Source: Acidimicrobiales bacterium
GTDB taxonomy: Bacteria > Actinomycetota > Acidimicrobiia > Acidimicrobiales > Aldehydirespiratoraceae
Reading direction: 5' to 3'
Assembly (NCBI GenBank): GCA_029263175.1
Contig: JAJCXZ010000099.1
Location: 17,637-81,636, forward strand
Length of the DNA stretch: 64,000 bases
The notes beneath the pieces are model-generated. The model was not told where the DNA came from, did no database searches, and saw only the letters and a list, made by a program, of their open reading frames with translations. Shown here piece after piece: positions 63,470 through 64,000 of the stretch (position 1 is the first letter of the stretch; every line of letters starts with the position of its first letter). The translations under genes were made by a program, and so were the position numbers.

Positions 63470-64000
63470 ATGGCATCACACCACGACCTCCTTGATCGAA
63501 TGGCCGAGATCGACGAGAAGCTGATCGCTGACAACGACGAGCGCCGCCATTTCCATGGTGCCTACACGCGCTCGACGCGATCAGTGCTGGCCGCGGCCAA
63601 AGCCGGACAGTTCGTCGATGCCGACTGGACGGAGCGATGGGGCATCGCTTTCGCTCAGCTCTACATGAACGCGTTTGATGCCTGGGAGGAGAACGGAAAT
63701 CCGCCGGGACCATGGCAGGTGGCGTTCGAAGCGTCCCGCGACCCGGATATCACACCGCTGCATCACTCCCTGCTCGGGATCAACGCCCACATCAACTACG
63801 ACCTCCCCCAGGCTCACCTTGCCGTTATCAGCAGCGAGGACTTCACCGACGATTCACTGATCGCCCGCCGCGCGGCCGATCACGACCAGGTCGACGCCAT
63901 TCTCGTCGCCCGAGTGAAGCAGGAGGACAAGTTGATGGAGCTCGTCGAAGAGCCTGGCGATCGCACCCGACTCGACCGGCTACTCCTTCCGTTCAACCGA
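63470..64000 (+). CDS. DUF5995 family protein, N-terminal part (runs off the window)
   Basis: The frame opens at ATG 63470 and stays open for 177 codons to the window end. It has MASHHDLLDRMAEIDEKLIADNDERRHFHGAYTRST, then GPWQVAFEASRDPDITPLHHSLLGINAHINYDLPQA. The LLGINAHINYDLP block is the hallmark of DUF5995, a family of uncharacterised actinobacterial and other bacterial proteins, often near lipid or cofactor genes. Divergent from the Coq4-like gene across a 44-bp gap that holds the shared TATGGTA core. Function unknown. Confidence 0.8.
   Translation, partial: MASHHDLLDRMAEIDEKLIADNDERRHFHGAYTRSTRSVLAAAKAGQFVDADWTERWGIAFAQLYMNAFDAWEENGNPPGPWQVAFEASRDPDITPLHHSLLGINAHINYDLPQAHLAVISSEDFTDDSLIARRAADHDQVDAILVARVKQEDKLMELVEEPGDRTRLDRLLLPFNR

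Overview
The window is high-GC chromosomal DNA from an actinobacterium, most likely a marine member of the class Acidimicrobiia (Ilumatobacter-like). The phylum-level evidence is an actinobacterial integration host factor (mIHF) next to gmk and rpoZ, a PriA without intact helicase motifs, an actinobacterial-type omega subunit, a DUF1844 gene divergent from infC, and the yajC-secD-secF-apt-rel-hisS-aspS order. The class-level guess rests on overall gene content and is an inference. No rRNA, tRNA, CRISPR array, transposase or phage gene was found. No gene-free stretch exceeds about 300 bases.

Bases 1-6767 hold a taurine dissimilation block: tpa and pta (minus strand), a DUF4389 membrane protein (plus), then tetR, xsc, cobS and the start of cobT (minus). 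Tpa turns taurine and pyruvate into sulfoacetaldehyde and alanine, Xsc makes acetyl phosphate and sulfite, and Pta makes acetyl-CoA. A TCTAAC/GTTAGA box recurs upstream of xsc, tetR and tpa and may be the TetR operator. Bases 6711-7810 hold an AbiEi/DUF559 gene bracketed by two copies of a 49-bp palindrome; a third copy lies at 38410-38458.

Bases 7811-22608 are translation and cofactor housekeeping: pheST, a small acetyltransferase, an rRNA/tRNA 2'-O-methyltransferase, infC-rpmI-rplT with a leader and a probable AUA start, DUF1844, azlCD, an EamA transporter, a cold-shock-like protein, hisG, ribD, a MogA/MoaB protein, rsmB, fmt, def, and a plus-strand methyltransferase pair. Bases 22627-31013 run (in transcription order, from the high coordinate downward) pyrD, pyrF, mihF, gmk, rpoZ, coaBC, metK, priA and two unknown membrane proteins. 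Bases 31010-38400 carry the rest of the pyrimidine operon, pyrR-pyrB-pyrC-carA-carB, with overlapping genes and a clear PyrR-binding loop in the pyrR leader.

Bases 38460-46913 hold a GNAT gene, nusB, efp, an M24 peptidase, aroB, a prepilin peptidase, a DUF4388 protein, aroE, mltG and ruvX. Then follow alaS, two small membrane-associated proteins, rarA, a plus-strand unknown, aspS, hisS, rel, apt, secF, secD, yajC and tgt. The Tgt keeps its catalytic residues but has lost all three zinc-binding cysteines. The window ends with a Coq4-like protein carrying an HDxxHx11E motif and a divergent, truncated DUF5995 gene.

Nearly all genes are on the minus strand; the few plus-strand genes sit singly or as a pair between minus-strand operons. 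Several starts were moved from the longest open frame: infC (AUA), pyrD (CUG), the DUF4388 gene, carA, aspS, ribD, def, yajC and apt.
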